Below are positions 32,208 to 38,073 of a stretch of 38,073 nt of DNA, piece after piece; the stretch's first letter is position 1; each line of letters opens with the position of its first letter. The stretch spans positions 1 through 38,073 of the forward strand of contig JAKSPK010000023.1 of assembly GCA_024404875.1 (NCBI GenBank). The letters are read 5' to 3'. The notes beneath the pieces were generated by a model, which saw only the letters and a list, made by a program, of their open reading frames with translations, was not told the DNA's origin and made no database searches. A program made the translations under genes and the position numbers. Source of the stretch: Oscillospiraceae bacterium (lineage in GTDB: Bacteria; Bacillota; Clostridia; Oscillospirales; Ruminococcaceae).

Positions 32208-33764
32208 ATGAACGAAGGCCAAATTAGTATTAAAGACATCATCCGACTCATCCTAAATCATATCTGGTTGATTCTTGTAATCGCGGTGCTTGGAGCAGCT
32301 GCCGGATTCAGTGTTTCAAAATTCCTGATGCCGCTGCAATACTCCTCTCATATTACAATGTATGTTCAAAGCTATACTGGCATCTCTGAAAATGTTAATA
32401 ATGTTAATAACATTAGCAATTCTAAACAGCTTGTTAATACTTACATGGAGGTACTGAAAGACGATGCTGTCATGAACGCCGTAGGAGAGCAGTTATCGAA
32501 GAAGTTTGATGAGGAAACACTCTCACAGAATTTCACACTGTCCGATACCGGCAAGATCACACCTGCATCTATTCGTACTTGCCTTGCTATTTCTTCCGTT
32601 ACCGACACCTCTGCAGTAAAAATAACTGCTACGGCAAAAAATGCAGAAATCGCAGCAGCGATCTGCAATAACCTGACAAAAGTCGCTCCGCAGTATGTGG
32701 AGGATGCAGTCGGTATCGGCTCTATCAACACCATTGATACAGCGAAAGTCTATAATACTCCCATTGCACCGAATACGCGTAAGAACACAATGCTCGGTTT
32801 TGCGGCTGGATCTATGCTCATTATGATGATCATTTTTCTCATTGACTTTTTTGATAACACAATCAAAGACCCAGACACTCTGGCAAACAAATATAAAAAA
32901 GCGATTATTGGTGAGATTCAGCAGTTTGGTGACAGCAAAAAGAAAAAGAAAAACTCCGATGAGGATGAGCACATTAAATTGACCGACAATAATGTACCGT
33001 TCTTTATCGTAGAGAGTTACAAGTCAATTCGCACTAATATAACATTCTCCCTGTCCACATTTGAAAAGAAAATTTTTGCGGTATCCTCCTCGAGTCCCGG
33101 TGAAGGAAAATCCACAACTTCTGCAAATATCGCCATTGCAATGGCACAAAGTGACAATAAGGTATTGTTGATAGATGCAGATATGCGTAAATCGGTTCAG
33201 CATAAGATATTTGGCCTGAAAAATAAAAAAGGCCTCTCCTCAGCAATCAGTAAAATGAGCAAACTGGAAGACTGCATCCAGAAAAATGTCATGGAAAATC
33301 TCGATGTCATGACAGCAGGCCCGATCCCGCCGAATCCGTCTGAACTGCTGGGTTCCGAGCAAATGACAGCGATTCTGGATGAGCTGAGTAAGCAATATGC
33401 TGTTATCATCATTGACACACCGCCTGTCAATGTCGTAACAGATGCGATAGAACTTGCTAAGAATATCTCCGGCATCATTATGGTCGTACATTATGCCGTT
33501 ACAACGGAAGAGGATCTTGCAGCAGCAAACAAGAAGATCGAATTTGCTCAGATGAATCTGCTCGGATATATCCTGAATAATGTTAAGATAAAGGGACACA
33601 GCGGATATTACTCTACATCCAAGTACGGAAACAAGTATTACTACAAAAAGGGATATGGATACGGTTATTATGGAAATAGACCGGAAACAGATCCTTCTGA
33701 TGACAAATCAGAAGAGACAAATGAGCCAGGAAAAGAAGAAGAGTCGGAGATGAATAAGAAATGA
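32208..33764 (+). CDS. Wzz-BY-kinase fusion, polysaccharide tyrosine autokinase
   Basis: This 518-residue membrane protein joins a chain-length determinant (Wzz) domain to a bacterial tyrosine kinase. Membrane helices are at about 19-36 and 193-215, with the outside loop between. The kinase has the Walker A SSSPGEGKST (294-303), Walker A' VLLIDADMRKS (319-329) and Walker B VIIIDTPP (about 395-402). The C-terminus is tyrosine-rich (YYSTSKYGNKYYYKKGYGYG, near 468-487), the usual autophosphorylation cluster. It controls polymerisation and export of capsule or exopolysaccharide. AAAGGA lies 11 bases before the ATG. It is followed by the cognate phosphatase, overlapping by four bases. Confidence 0.93.
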   Translation: MNEGQISIKDIIRLILNHIWLILVIAVLGAAAGFSVSKFLMPLQYSSHITMYVQSYTGISENVNNVNNISNSKQLVNTYMEVLKDDAVMNAVGEQLSKKFDEETLSQNFTLSDTGKITPASIRTCLAISSVTDTSAVKITATAKNAEIAAAICNNLTKVAPQYVEDAVGIGSINTIDTAKVYNTPIAPNTRKNTMLGFAAGSMLIMMIIFLIDFFDNTIKDPDTLANKYKKAIIGEIQQFGDSKKKKKNSDEDEHIKLTDNNVPFFIVESYKSIRTNITFSLSTFEKKIFAVSSSSPGEGKSTTSANIAIAMAQSDNKVLLIDADMRKSVQHKIFGLKNKKGLSSAISKMSKLEDCIQKNVMENLDVMTAGPIPPNPSELLGSEQMTAILDELSKQYAVIIIDTPPVNVVTDAIELAKNISGIIMVVHYAVTTEEDLAAANKKIEFAQMNLLGYILNNVKIKGHSGYYSTSKYGNKYYYKKGYGYGYYGNRPETDPSDDKSEETNEPGKEEESEMNKK

Positions 33765-34438
33765 TGACTGAATATCACTGTCATATCCTCCCTGGAGTGG
33801 ATGACGGTTCAGACAGTGCGGAGACCTCCCTGAAAATGGCGGAAATCATGAAATCACAGGGTGTTGACAAGATCATAGCCACACCGCACTTCTATGCCCA
33901 CCGTGAGAAAAGCGTCTCTAATTATCTGGAAAAAAGGCAGGCAGCCTTTGATTCTATAAGGGACAGACTGGCAATAAAAGATGTACATCTCGGCGCAGAG
34001 GTCGCCATTGAGCATGGTATATCAGAACTCCCTGGTATCGAAAAGCTCGCTGTCACAGGTACGCGCATTATTTTGCTGGAATTACCATACAGAGCCTATG
34101 AAAAATGGATGTCTGAGGAAATTTATAACATCGCAGCAGAATACAAGCTGAAAGTTATGCTGGCGCATGTTCACCGCTATTTGCCGTATTATAACAGGGA
34201 TGAGATCGAAGCGATTCTATCTTCAAAGTCCATTTTGCAGATCAATAATGAAGCTTTCACAATCTGGAAAGAGAAAAAAATGGCAAAAAAGATTATGGAG
34301 GAACATTCACATTTTGCTTTTGGTTCTGATGCGCACAACTTGACTGACCGAAAGCCGAACTGGGATCTGTTGCAGAAAAAAGTGAAGCCTGATTTGATTA
34401 ATGTTTCCAACAATATGCTTGACAGGTATACGCTATAA
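33761..34438 (+). CDS. CpsB/Wzb-type PHP tyrosine-protein phosphatase
   Basis: This 225-residue manganese-dependent PHP-fold phosphatase removes phosphate from the kinase tail. It has the metal motif HCHILPGVDDGSDS (6-19), ATPHFYAHRE (about 41-50), LGAEVAIEHG (about 77-86), LAHVHRY (about 128-134) and GSDAHNLTDR (about 189-198). The overlapping ATGATG at 33761 offers two starts; I use the first, which overlaps the kinase stop. Glycosyltransferases and polymerases are not in the window, so the rest of the pathway lies elsewhere. Confidence 0.93.
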   Translation: MMTEYHCHILPGVDDGSDSAETSLKMAEIMKSQGVDKIIATPHFYAHREKSVSNYLEKRQAAFDSIRDRLAIKDVHLGAEVAIEHGISELPGIEKLAVTGTRIILLELPYRAYEKWMSEEIYNIAAEYKLKVMLAHVHRYLPYYNRDEIEAILSSKSILQINNEAFTIWKEKKMAKKIMEEHSHFAFGSDAHNLTDRKPNWDLLQKKVKPDLINVSNNMLDRYTL

Positions 34439-34521
34439 GAGCAGCAGAGATCAGGATGAAGCATTTCGACTACGGGATGCCCAGACTGCAGCTTTGTATA
34501 ATAGAGAATTGAGGTACTGTT

Positions 34522-35130
34522 ATGAAACCGATGCTGATATCCATTAGCCGTCAATACGGCAGCGGCGGCAGAGAGATTGCACAGAATATCTCTGAGCGTC
34601 TGGAACTGCCTGTTTTTGATCGAAAGCTTATTGACATGACTGCCGATCAATGCGGCTATTCCACCAAGTTCATTCAGGAAACCGAGGAACGCATGACAAA
34701 TTCTTTCCTCTATAACATTGCGGTCACGGGGCCTTATTCACCATTTACAGAGACCGAATCACTCCCGCAGGATTATGTATTTCTCACGCAAAGCAAGATT
34801 ATCACAAAACTCGCAAATGAAAATCCCTCTGCCGTATTTGTCGGCCGCTGTGCTGATTATATTTTGCGCGACCATCCGAGTCTGTTCAATGTATTCATTA
34901 CTGCGGACATGGATATTCGCGTCAAGCGCGCAATCGAATGCTACGATGTTTCGCCGGAAAAGGCATATAGCATAGTAAGCCGCCACGACAAACAGCGCCG
35001 CAGACATTACAACTACTATACCGGCATGGAGTGGGGCGCAAGCTCCAATTATCACCTGATCCTCAATACCGGAAAGCTCGGCATTGAAACTGCCACAAAC
35101 ATTCTGATTGACCTTATCAAAAATGCATAA
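34522..35130 (+). CDS. Cytidylate-kinase-like protein (AAA_26)
   Basis: This 202-residue P-loop protein has SRQYGSGGREIAQNISERL (9-27), with the phosphate-binding QYGSGG, and resembles cytidylate kinase but lacks several of its substrate residues. Such proteins are common and their substrate is not known. Aromatic residues occur in the C-terminal half (RRRHYNYYTGMEWG). GAGG lies before the ATG. It is 83 bases after the phosphatase and ends at a shared terminator, so it is probably in the same transcript, though a TATAAT at 34497 without a good -35 could also start it. Confidence 0.82.
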   Translation: MKPMLISISRQYGSGGREIAQNISERLELPVFDRKLIDMTADQCGYSTKFIQETEERMTNSFLYNIAVTGPYSPFTETESLPQDYVFLTQSKIITKLANENPSAVFVGRCADYILRDHPSLFNVFITADMDIRVKRAIECYDVSPEKAYSIVSRHDKQRRRHYNYYTGMEWGASSNYHLILNTGKLGIETATNILIDLIKNA

Positions 35131-35135
35131 ATAAG

Positions 35136-35168
35136 ACAGAGCCCGAAAGCATTTGCTTCGGGCTCTGT
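35136..35168. terminator. Bidirectional terminator between convergent genes
   Basis: ACAGAGCCCGAA pairs with TTCGGGCTCTGT and continues with one bulged base into GC/GC pairs. It lies between the stops at 35130 (plus) and 35180 (minus). T-rich bases follow on the minus strand. Confidence 0.8.
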
Positions 35169-35179
35169 TCACGATTCAG

Positions 35180-35551
35180 TTATGCAAAGAAAACCTCGCC
35201 GTCAGAACGGTCGATCTGATAGCTTGCAAGCAACCGAATCCTGCCGATCAGATGTTGATTAAGGATTTCGACCTCATCCGCCGGAATCCAGAGTGCCTGA
35301 CGCTCCCGTTCCTTCGCATGCTGAACAGGAAACTGACGGATATACGCATCATCGACTATAAACGATACAACATAGATAAAGTTTTCTGTAGCCTTTGAGA
35401 TGCGCATATGCCGCGCAATCTGTGTGGCCCCCTCCTCGGAAAGCAGTGCCGTAAAGAGCGGCTGTTCCTCAGAGCGCGGCGGAAAGCCCTCAAATCCCAT
35501 TGCCTCAACAGCACGGTATTCTTCTGAAATGAGCGGACGGTAAAGCTCCAT
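35180..35551 (-). CDS. Crystallin J1/ADP-ribosylation-like small protein
   Basis: The 123-residue soluble protein resembles a Firmicutes family labelled ADP-ribosylation/crystallin J1 by transfer. Matching features are the ELYRPLISEE start, FEGFPPRSEEQPLF (about 20-33), VDDAYIRQFPVQ (about 66-77) and LWIPADEVEILNQHLIGRI (86-104). The label is misleading, since no catalytic residues of ADP-ribosyl-hydrolases are present. GGGAGG precedes the ATG. It is the last gene of a three-gene minus-strand unit. Confidence 0.75.
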   Translation of the reverse strand: MELYRPLISEEYRAVEAMGFEGFPPRSEEQPLFTALLSEEGATQIARHMRISKATENFIYVVSFIVDDAYIRQFPVQHAKERERQALWIPADEVEILNQHLIGRIRLLASYQIDRSDGEVFFA

Positions 35552-35571
35552 GATTACCTCCCTTTCTGCCT

Positions 35572-35931
35572 TCAGGACGCGGCCTGATCTTTTTGTTTTA
35601 TCCGGCGCGCATTAATTACGTCGTGCAGATGATACATCTTCTGCACGGAATTTTCAAGAAAATAATAGTGTGCGATATAGGGAACAAGCAGACCGAGGAT
35701 CAGCAATAGCAACGGCAGAAGCATCACCATTTCACCAAGCAGATAGATTCCGAGCGTAATGAAGAAACCCAGCGCAAACAGAATCGTCACAAGGAAATGA
35801 ACCAGCCGTTCATGCTGCATAAAACCGATCATCGTCAGATGTGAACGCATCAGCTCCTCATAGTCGATGTCCTGATCAGAGCTGAGCAGCGCTTCCAGAT
35901 CCCGAAGATATTCTGTCAAATACTTTCGCAT
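35572..35931 (-). CDS. Small two-helix membrane protein
   Basis: The 119-residue protein has an acidic soluble N-terminus (about 1-42), two adjacent hydrophobic helices at about 44-65 and 69-92 (LLPLLLLILGLLVPYIAHYYF), and a basic C-terminal tail ending RRIKQKDQAAS. GGAG lies six bases before the ATG. It is 12 bases downstream of the YbjN-like gene. I recognise no family. Confidence 0.72.
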   Translation of the reverse strand: MRKYLTEYLRDLEALLSSDQDIDYEELMRSHLTMIGFMQHERLVHFLVTILFALGFFITLGIYLLGEMVMLLPLLLLILGLLVPYIAHYYFLENSVQKMYHLHDVINARRIKQKDQAAS

Positions 35932-35943
35932 TTTATTCTCCGA

Positions 35944-36447
35944 TTACTTGCGTTCATCTTCAGCATCCAGATCAAGAAACTGCTCCAACGACATGGTTCC
36001 GTTATTAAGCGCCTCAAAACGGTCATTGTAATGATCAACTGTCCGTGCGGAAACGAACATCAGGTACGCAAACAATTCTTCTGTCAGAACTGTTCCGATA
36101 TAGCAGCTTGTCAGACGAAAGCGGATCTCTCCGGTGTTCATATCCATGTCAAAGGATCCGTCAATCAGACCGTGATTCGCAGCTGTCACCGCGATCGCGG
36201 CATCATTTCGCATCTCCTCACAGATCATGAACGGCATCAAAGAATACACCGAGCAGATCTGCTTATCGGCGCGAAGAATGATGTGCAGCGTCATCGGAAG
36301 ATCTTCGCCGGTAAAGTGAATGCGGATATGCGTTCGGCTGTCTGAGCGTTCGTCAATCGCATATTTCAGCTTTTTATGTTCCATCATCGCAATCAGCACC
36401 TCTGCGTTTTCAGCAGTAAGCTGGATACGATCATTCTCAGATTCCAT
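35944..36447 (-). CDS. YbjN-like protein
   Basis: This 167-residue soluble alpha/beta protein has the arrangement of the YbjN/TY3H family: a start on a two-state helix (AENAEVLIAMMEHKKLKYAI), strands HIRIHFTGEDLPM and LHIILRADKQICSVYSLMPF, a helix EEMRNDAAIAVTAANHGL, then DMNTGEIRFRLT and LTEELFAYLM. Such proteins bind partners like type III chaperones; no partner is known here. The ATG at 36447 has AAAGGAGG upstream, and a perfect promoter sits at 36485. The frame open to 36534 was rejected because it covers that promoter. Confidence 0.75.
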   Translation of the reverse strand: MESENDRIQLTAENAEVLIAMMEHKKLKYAIDERSDSRTHIRIHFTGEDLPMTLHIILRADKQICSVYSLMPFMICEEMRNDAAIAVTAANHGLIDGSFDMDMNTGEIRFRLTSCYIGTVLTEELFAYLMFVSARTVDHYNDRFEALNNGTMSLEQFLDLDAEDERK

Positions 36448-36484
36448 TGGTAAGCCCTCCTTTTCGGAATATATCCTTGGTGAT

Positions 36485-36513
36485 ATTATACCATATTCGC
36501 CATTATTTGTCAA
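36485..36513 (-). promoter_or_regulatory. Consensus sigma-A promoter of the YbjN-like unit
   Basis: On the minus strand TTGACA, a 17-base spacer and TATAAT with an extended -10 TGG, all matching consensus. Confidence 0.92.
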
Positions 36514-36580
36514 GTCATGAATGTGTGTTTTCACAAACAGAAAGAAAATCCAACTGTATTAAGTAAAGTCCGTGATAGAC

Positions 36581-37423
36581 TCAAAGTATCGCACTCGCAT
36601 GACGCGTTACATGGCATCCGATATTAACCGAAATCGGCAGACCGGCGATATGAGTCGGCGCCTGCTCAATATTCACAGCCAGAGCTGTCACGGTACCGCC
36701 AAAGCCCTGCGGTCCGATGCCGAGACGATTTACGGATTCCAGCATTTCCGATTCCAGTTCTGCGTAGAGCGGCTTCGGATTACGCATCGAAACATCGCGG
36801 CAAAGCGCTTTCTTCGCAAGATACGCACATTGTTCAAAATCACCGCCGATTCCGACACCGATCACCATAGGCGGACAAGGATTGCTGCCGGCCTTTGCAG
36901 CGATATCACGAACAAATCCGACAATATCCGCTTTCGAGGCAGCGGGAGTAAACATTTTCAATGCACTCATATTCTCACTGCCGAAGCCCTTCGGACAGAC
37001 GTCTATTTTCACTGTTTCTCCTGGCACGATATCCAGATGCAGGACGGCCGGCGTATTGTTGTTGGTATTGATGCGCTCAAGCGGATCGCTGACGACTGAA
37101 CAGCGGAGATAGCCCTCCAGATAACCTGCCGCAACCCCCTGATTGACTGCTTCACGCAGATCTCCGCCGGTAATATGCACTTCCTGACCGATCTGCATGA
37201 AGATAACTGCCATGCCGGTATCCTGGCAGATCGGCAGACCGGTCTCCCGCGCTGCATCGAGATTCGCGCAGAGATCGGTAAAGACCGCCTTTCCTGCCTC
37301 AGACTGCTCTTTATCTGCACCACAGCGGATACAGCTTTCCAACGCTTCCGGCAGCACCTTATTCGCTTTGATACACAGATCTCGGATAGTCGCTGTAATC
37401 TGTGCGGCCTGAATTTCTCTCAT
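36581..37423 (-). CDS. fumA: Fumarate hydratase class I, alpha subunit
   Basis: This 280-residue subunit of an oxygen-sensitive [4Fe-4S] fumarase (or L(+)-tartrate dehydratase, TtdA) carries three family cysteines: C66 in ICQDTGMAVIF, C183 in NPCPPMVIGVGIGG and C270 in NIGCHVTRHA. KGFGSENMSALKM and GPQGFGGTVTALAVNIE are also family-typical. The AAGGAGG site precedes the ATG. The beta subunit, normally directly downstream, is not present; the next gene down is a separate unit with its own promoter. Fumarase is more likely than tartrate dehydratase, but the sequence alone does not decide. Confidence 0.88.
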   Translation of the reverse strand: MREIQAAQITATIRDLCIKANKVLPEALESCIRCGADKEQSEAGKAVFTDLCANLDAARETGLPICQDTGMAVIFMQIGQEVHITGGDLREAVNQGVAAGYLEGYLRCSVVSDPLERINTNNNTPAVLHLDIVPGETVKIDVCPKGFGSENMSALKMFTPAASKADIVGFVRDIAAKAGSNPCPPMVIGVGIGGDFEQCAYLAKKALCRDVSMRNPKPLYAELESEMLESVNRLGIGPQGFGGTVTALAVNIEQAPTHIAGLPISVNIGCHVTRHASAIL

Positions 37424-37480
37424 ATCAAAAGCCTCCTTCGGCTATTATCATTTGACCTCATTCTTCAATGGGACAACAAT

Positions 37481-37509
37481 AGTATAACACAAACAATCCG
37501 GTTTCGCAA
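37481..37509 (-). promoter_or_regulatory. Sigma-A-like promoter of fumA
   Basis: On the minus strand TTGCGA, a 17-base spacer and TATACT, about 58 bases before the ATG. Confidence 0.6.
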
Positions 37510-37560
37510 GGGATTTCTATAAATATTCCTGAAAATTTCATAATCATGCTGTCTGTAATC

Positions 37561-37602
37561 AAACGGCTTCCTGATCGTTTTTCACAAATCGGGAAGCCGT
37601 TT
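37561..37602 (-). terminator. Terminator of the minus-strand 37606-38073 genes
   Basis: AAACGGCTTCC pairs with GGAAGCCGTTT over a 20-base loop. It starts directly after the stop codon of the 117-residue gene. T-rich bases occur at both ends, so it may be bidirectional. Confidence 0.7.
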
Positions 37603-37605
37603 TCT

Positions 37606-37959
37606 TTATCGCATCAGTGAATCCAGCTCCGAGAGCGAAAGCCCGCGGATCAATACATTTTCGCCGTTGTCGTCAATGATGCAGCCAGCCATTGCCAGCC
37701 GACGCATCGACTCATAGAAATCTGCATCGCCGATCACGCGCTGCTGTGAGCCGCTGTAAAGCATAATGTGCCATTCGCCGATCACAGCACCTTCCGGACG
37801 GTAGCGCTCATGCGGACGCTTCGGCATAACTGTCTCGATGCCCTCATTCATGCCAAGCGAACCAAACGGTGTGCCATCCGGCCGCGTATAAAAATGCGGC
37901 GATGCGACATAGGCCTTTGTCCAGTCCGCTTTCTCCCCGACATAGATATTTTTTGCCAT
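37606..37959 (-). CDS. Unrecognised 117-residue protein
   Basis: I do not recognise the family. The protein is soluble, with an aromatic and charged N-terminus (IYVGEKADWTKAYVASPHFY), a middle GEWHIMLYSGSQQRVIGDAD and a C-terminus of short helices ending LSELDSLMR. The ATG has GGGGAAGCGGG upstream. It starts 15 bases downstream of a GNAT acetyltransferase and is probably in the same transcript. No cofactor or metal motif is visible. Confidence 0.72.
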   Translation of the reverse strand: MAKNIYVGEKADWTKAYVASPHFYTRPDGTPFGSLGMNEGIETVMPKRPHERYRPEGAVIGEWHIMLYSGSQQRVIGDADFYESMRRLAMAGCIIDDNGENVLIRGLSLSELDSLMR

Positions 37960-37974
37960 TTCCCGCTTCCCCTT

Positions 37975-38073
37975 TCACAGAATGGTTTCCATTCCGATTT
38001 TCTGCGGCTTCATACCGCATTTTTCATAGAATGCCTGTGCGCCCGGATTGCCCGCCCAGACATTCAGTGTTAC
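37975..38073 (-). CDS. GNAT family acetyltransferase, C-terminal fragment (partial)
   Basis: The last 32 residues of a gene that enters from the right edge on the minus strand read VTLNVWAGNPGAQAFYEKCG followed by MKPQKIGMETIL. The NVW..N.GAQAFYEKCGM pattern is motif B of the GCN5-related N-acetyltransferase fold (the final strand, helix and turn). The substrate cannot be seen. It precedes the 117-residue gene by 15 bases. Confidence 0.85.
   Translation of the reverse strand, partial: VTLNVWAGNPGAQAFYEKCGMKPQKIGMETIL

Noticed and set aside
1-38073. tRNA, rRNA, CRISPR, insertion sequence or prophage
   Set aside because: I looked for the typical motifs and repeats by eye on both strands and found none; a short or divergent element could be missed.

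Overview
The window looks like chromosome from a spore-forming member of the Clostridia, most like Ruminococcus/Oscillospiraceae. This rests on a complete spoIIIA operon, the Clostridia-type asp23-nusB-xseAB-dxs-tlyA-nadK-argR-recN string, an indolepyruvate:ferredoxin oxidoreductase locus, strong AGGAGG ribosome binding sites, sigma-A promoters with 17-nt spacers, and moderate GC by eye. I see no tRNA, rRNA, CRISPR array, transposase or phage gene.

Layout. 1-300: the tail of a gene entering from the left and two intrinsic terminators. 349-5189 (minus): a five-gene operon with its own promoter and terminator: S-adenosylhomocysteine hydrolase homologue, a coiled-coil protein with a C-terminal ENPEAFP-type heptad repeat, purine nucleoside phosphorylase, an unrecognised protein, and an MTA/SAH deaminase-type amidohydrolase. 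Together they would take SAH to homocysteine, hypoxanthine and ribose-1-phosphate, possibly by way of S-inosylhomocysteine. 5240-9158 (plus): a divergent promoter, a leader that can fold as a pseudoknot, nicotinate phosphoribosyltransferase, a cytoplasmic GH26-like protein and a Cof-type HAD phosphatase. 9347-14404 (plus): iorA, two small accessory genes, iorB, an arylacetate/phenylacetate-CoA ligase and a tandem-ACT protein, which is the standard set for oxidising aryl pyruvates to aryl-CoAs. 14458-15076: a single zinc-ribbon gene with a consensus promoter and terminator.

15198-20043 (plus): spoIIIAA to spoIIIAH, the mother-cell part of the SpoIIIA-SpoIIQ channel. The start of spoIIIAA appears split by a 1-nt frameshift. 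20181-29234 (plus): a promoter, a leader hairpin and ten housekeeping genes: Asp23-like, NusB, a TsaD paralogue, exonuclease VII (XseA and XseB), Dxs, TlyA, NadK, ArgR and RecN. The farnesyl diphosphate synthase gene usually found between xseB and dxs is absent. 29316-30482 (minus): a PflX-like radical SAM protein with a small upstream companion. 30515-31729 (plus): monocistronic pta. 31902-35168 (plus): a long structured leader, a Wzz/BY-kinase fusion, a CpsB-type phosphatase and a cytidylate-kinase-like protein, suggesting phosphorylation-controlled exopolysaccharide export. 35180-36513 (minus): three small genes (YbjN-like, membrane, crystallin-J1-like). 36581-37509 (minus): fumarase alpha subunit without its beta partner. 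37561-38073 (minus): an unrecognised protein and the tail of a GNAT acetyltransferase.

All family assignments come from reading motifs by eye. No database search was possible.
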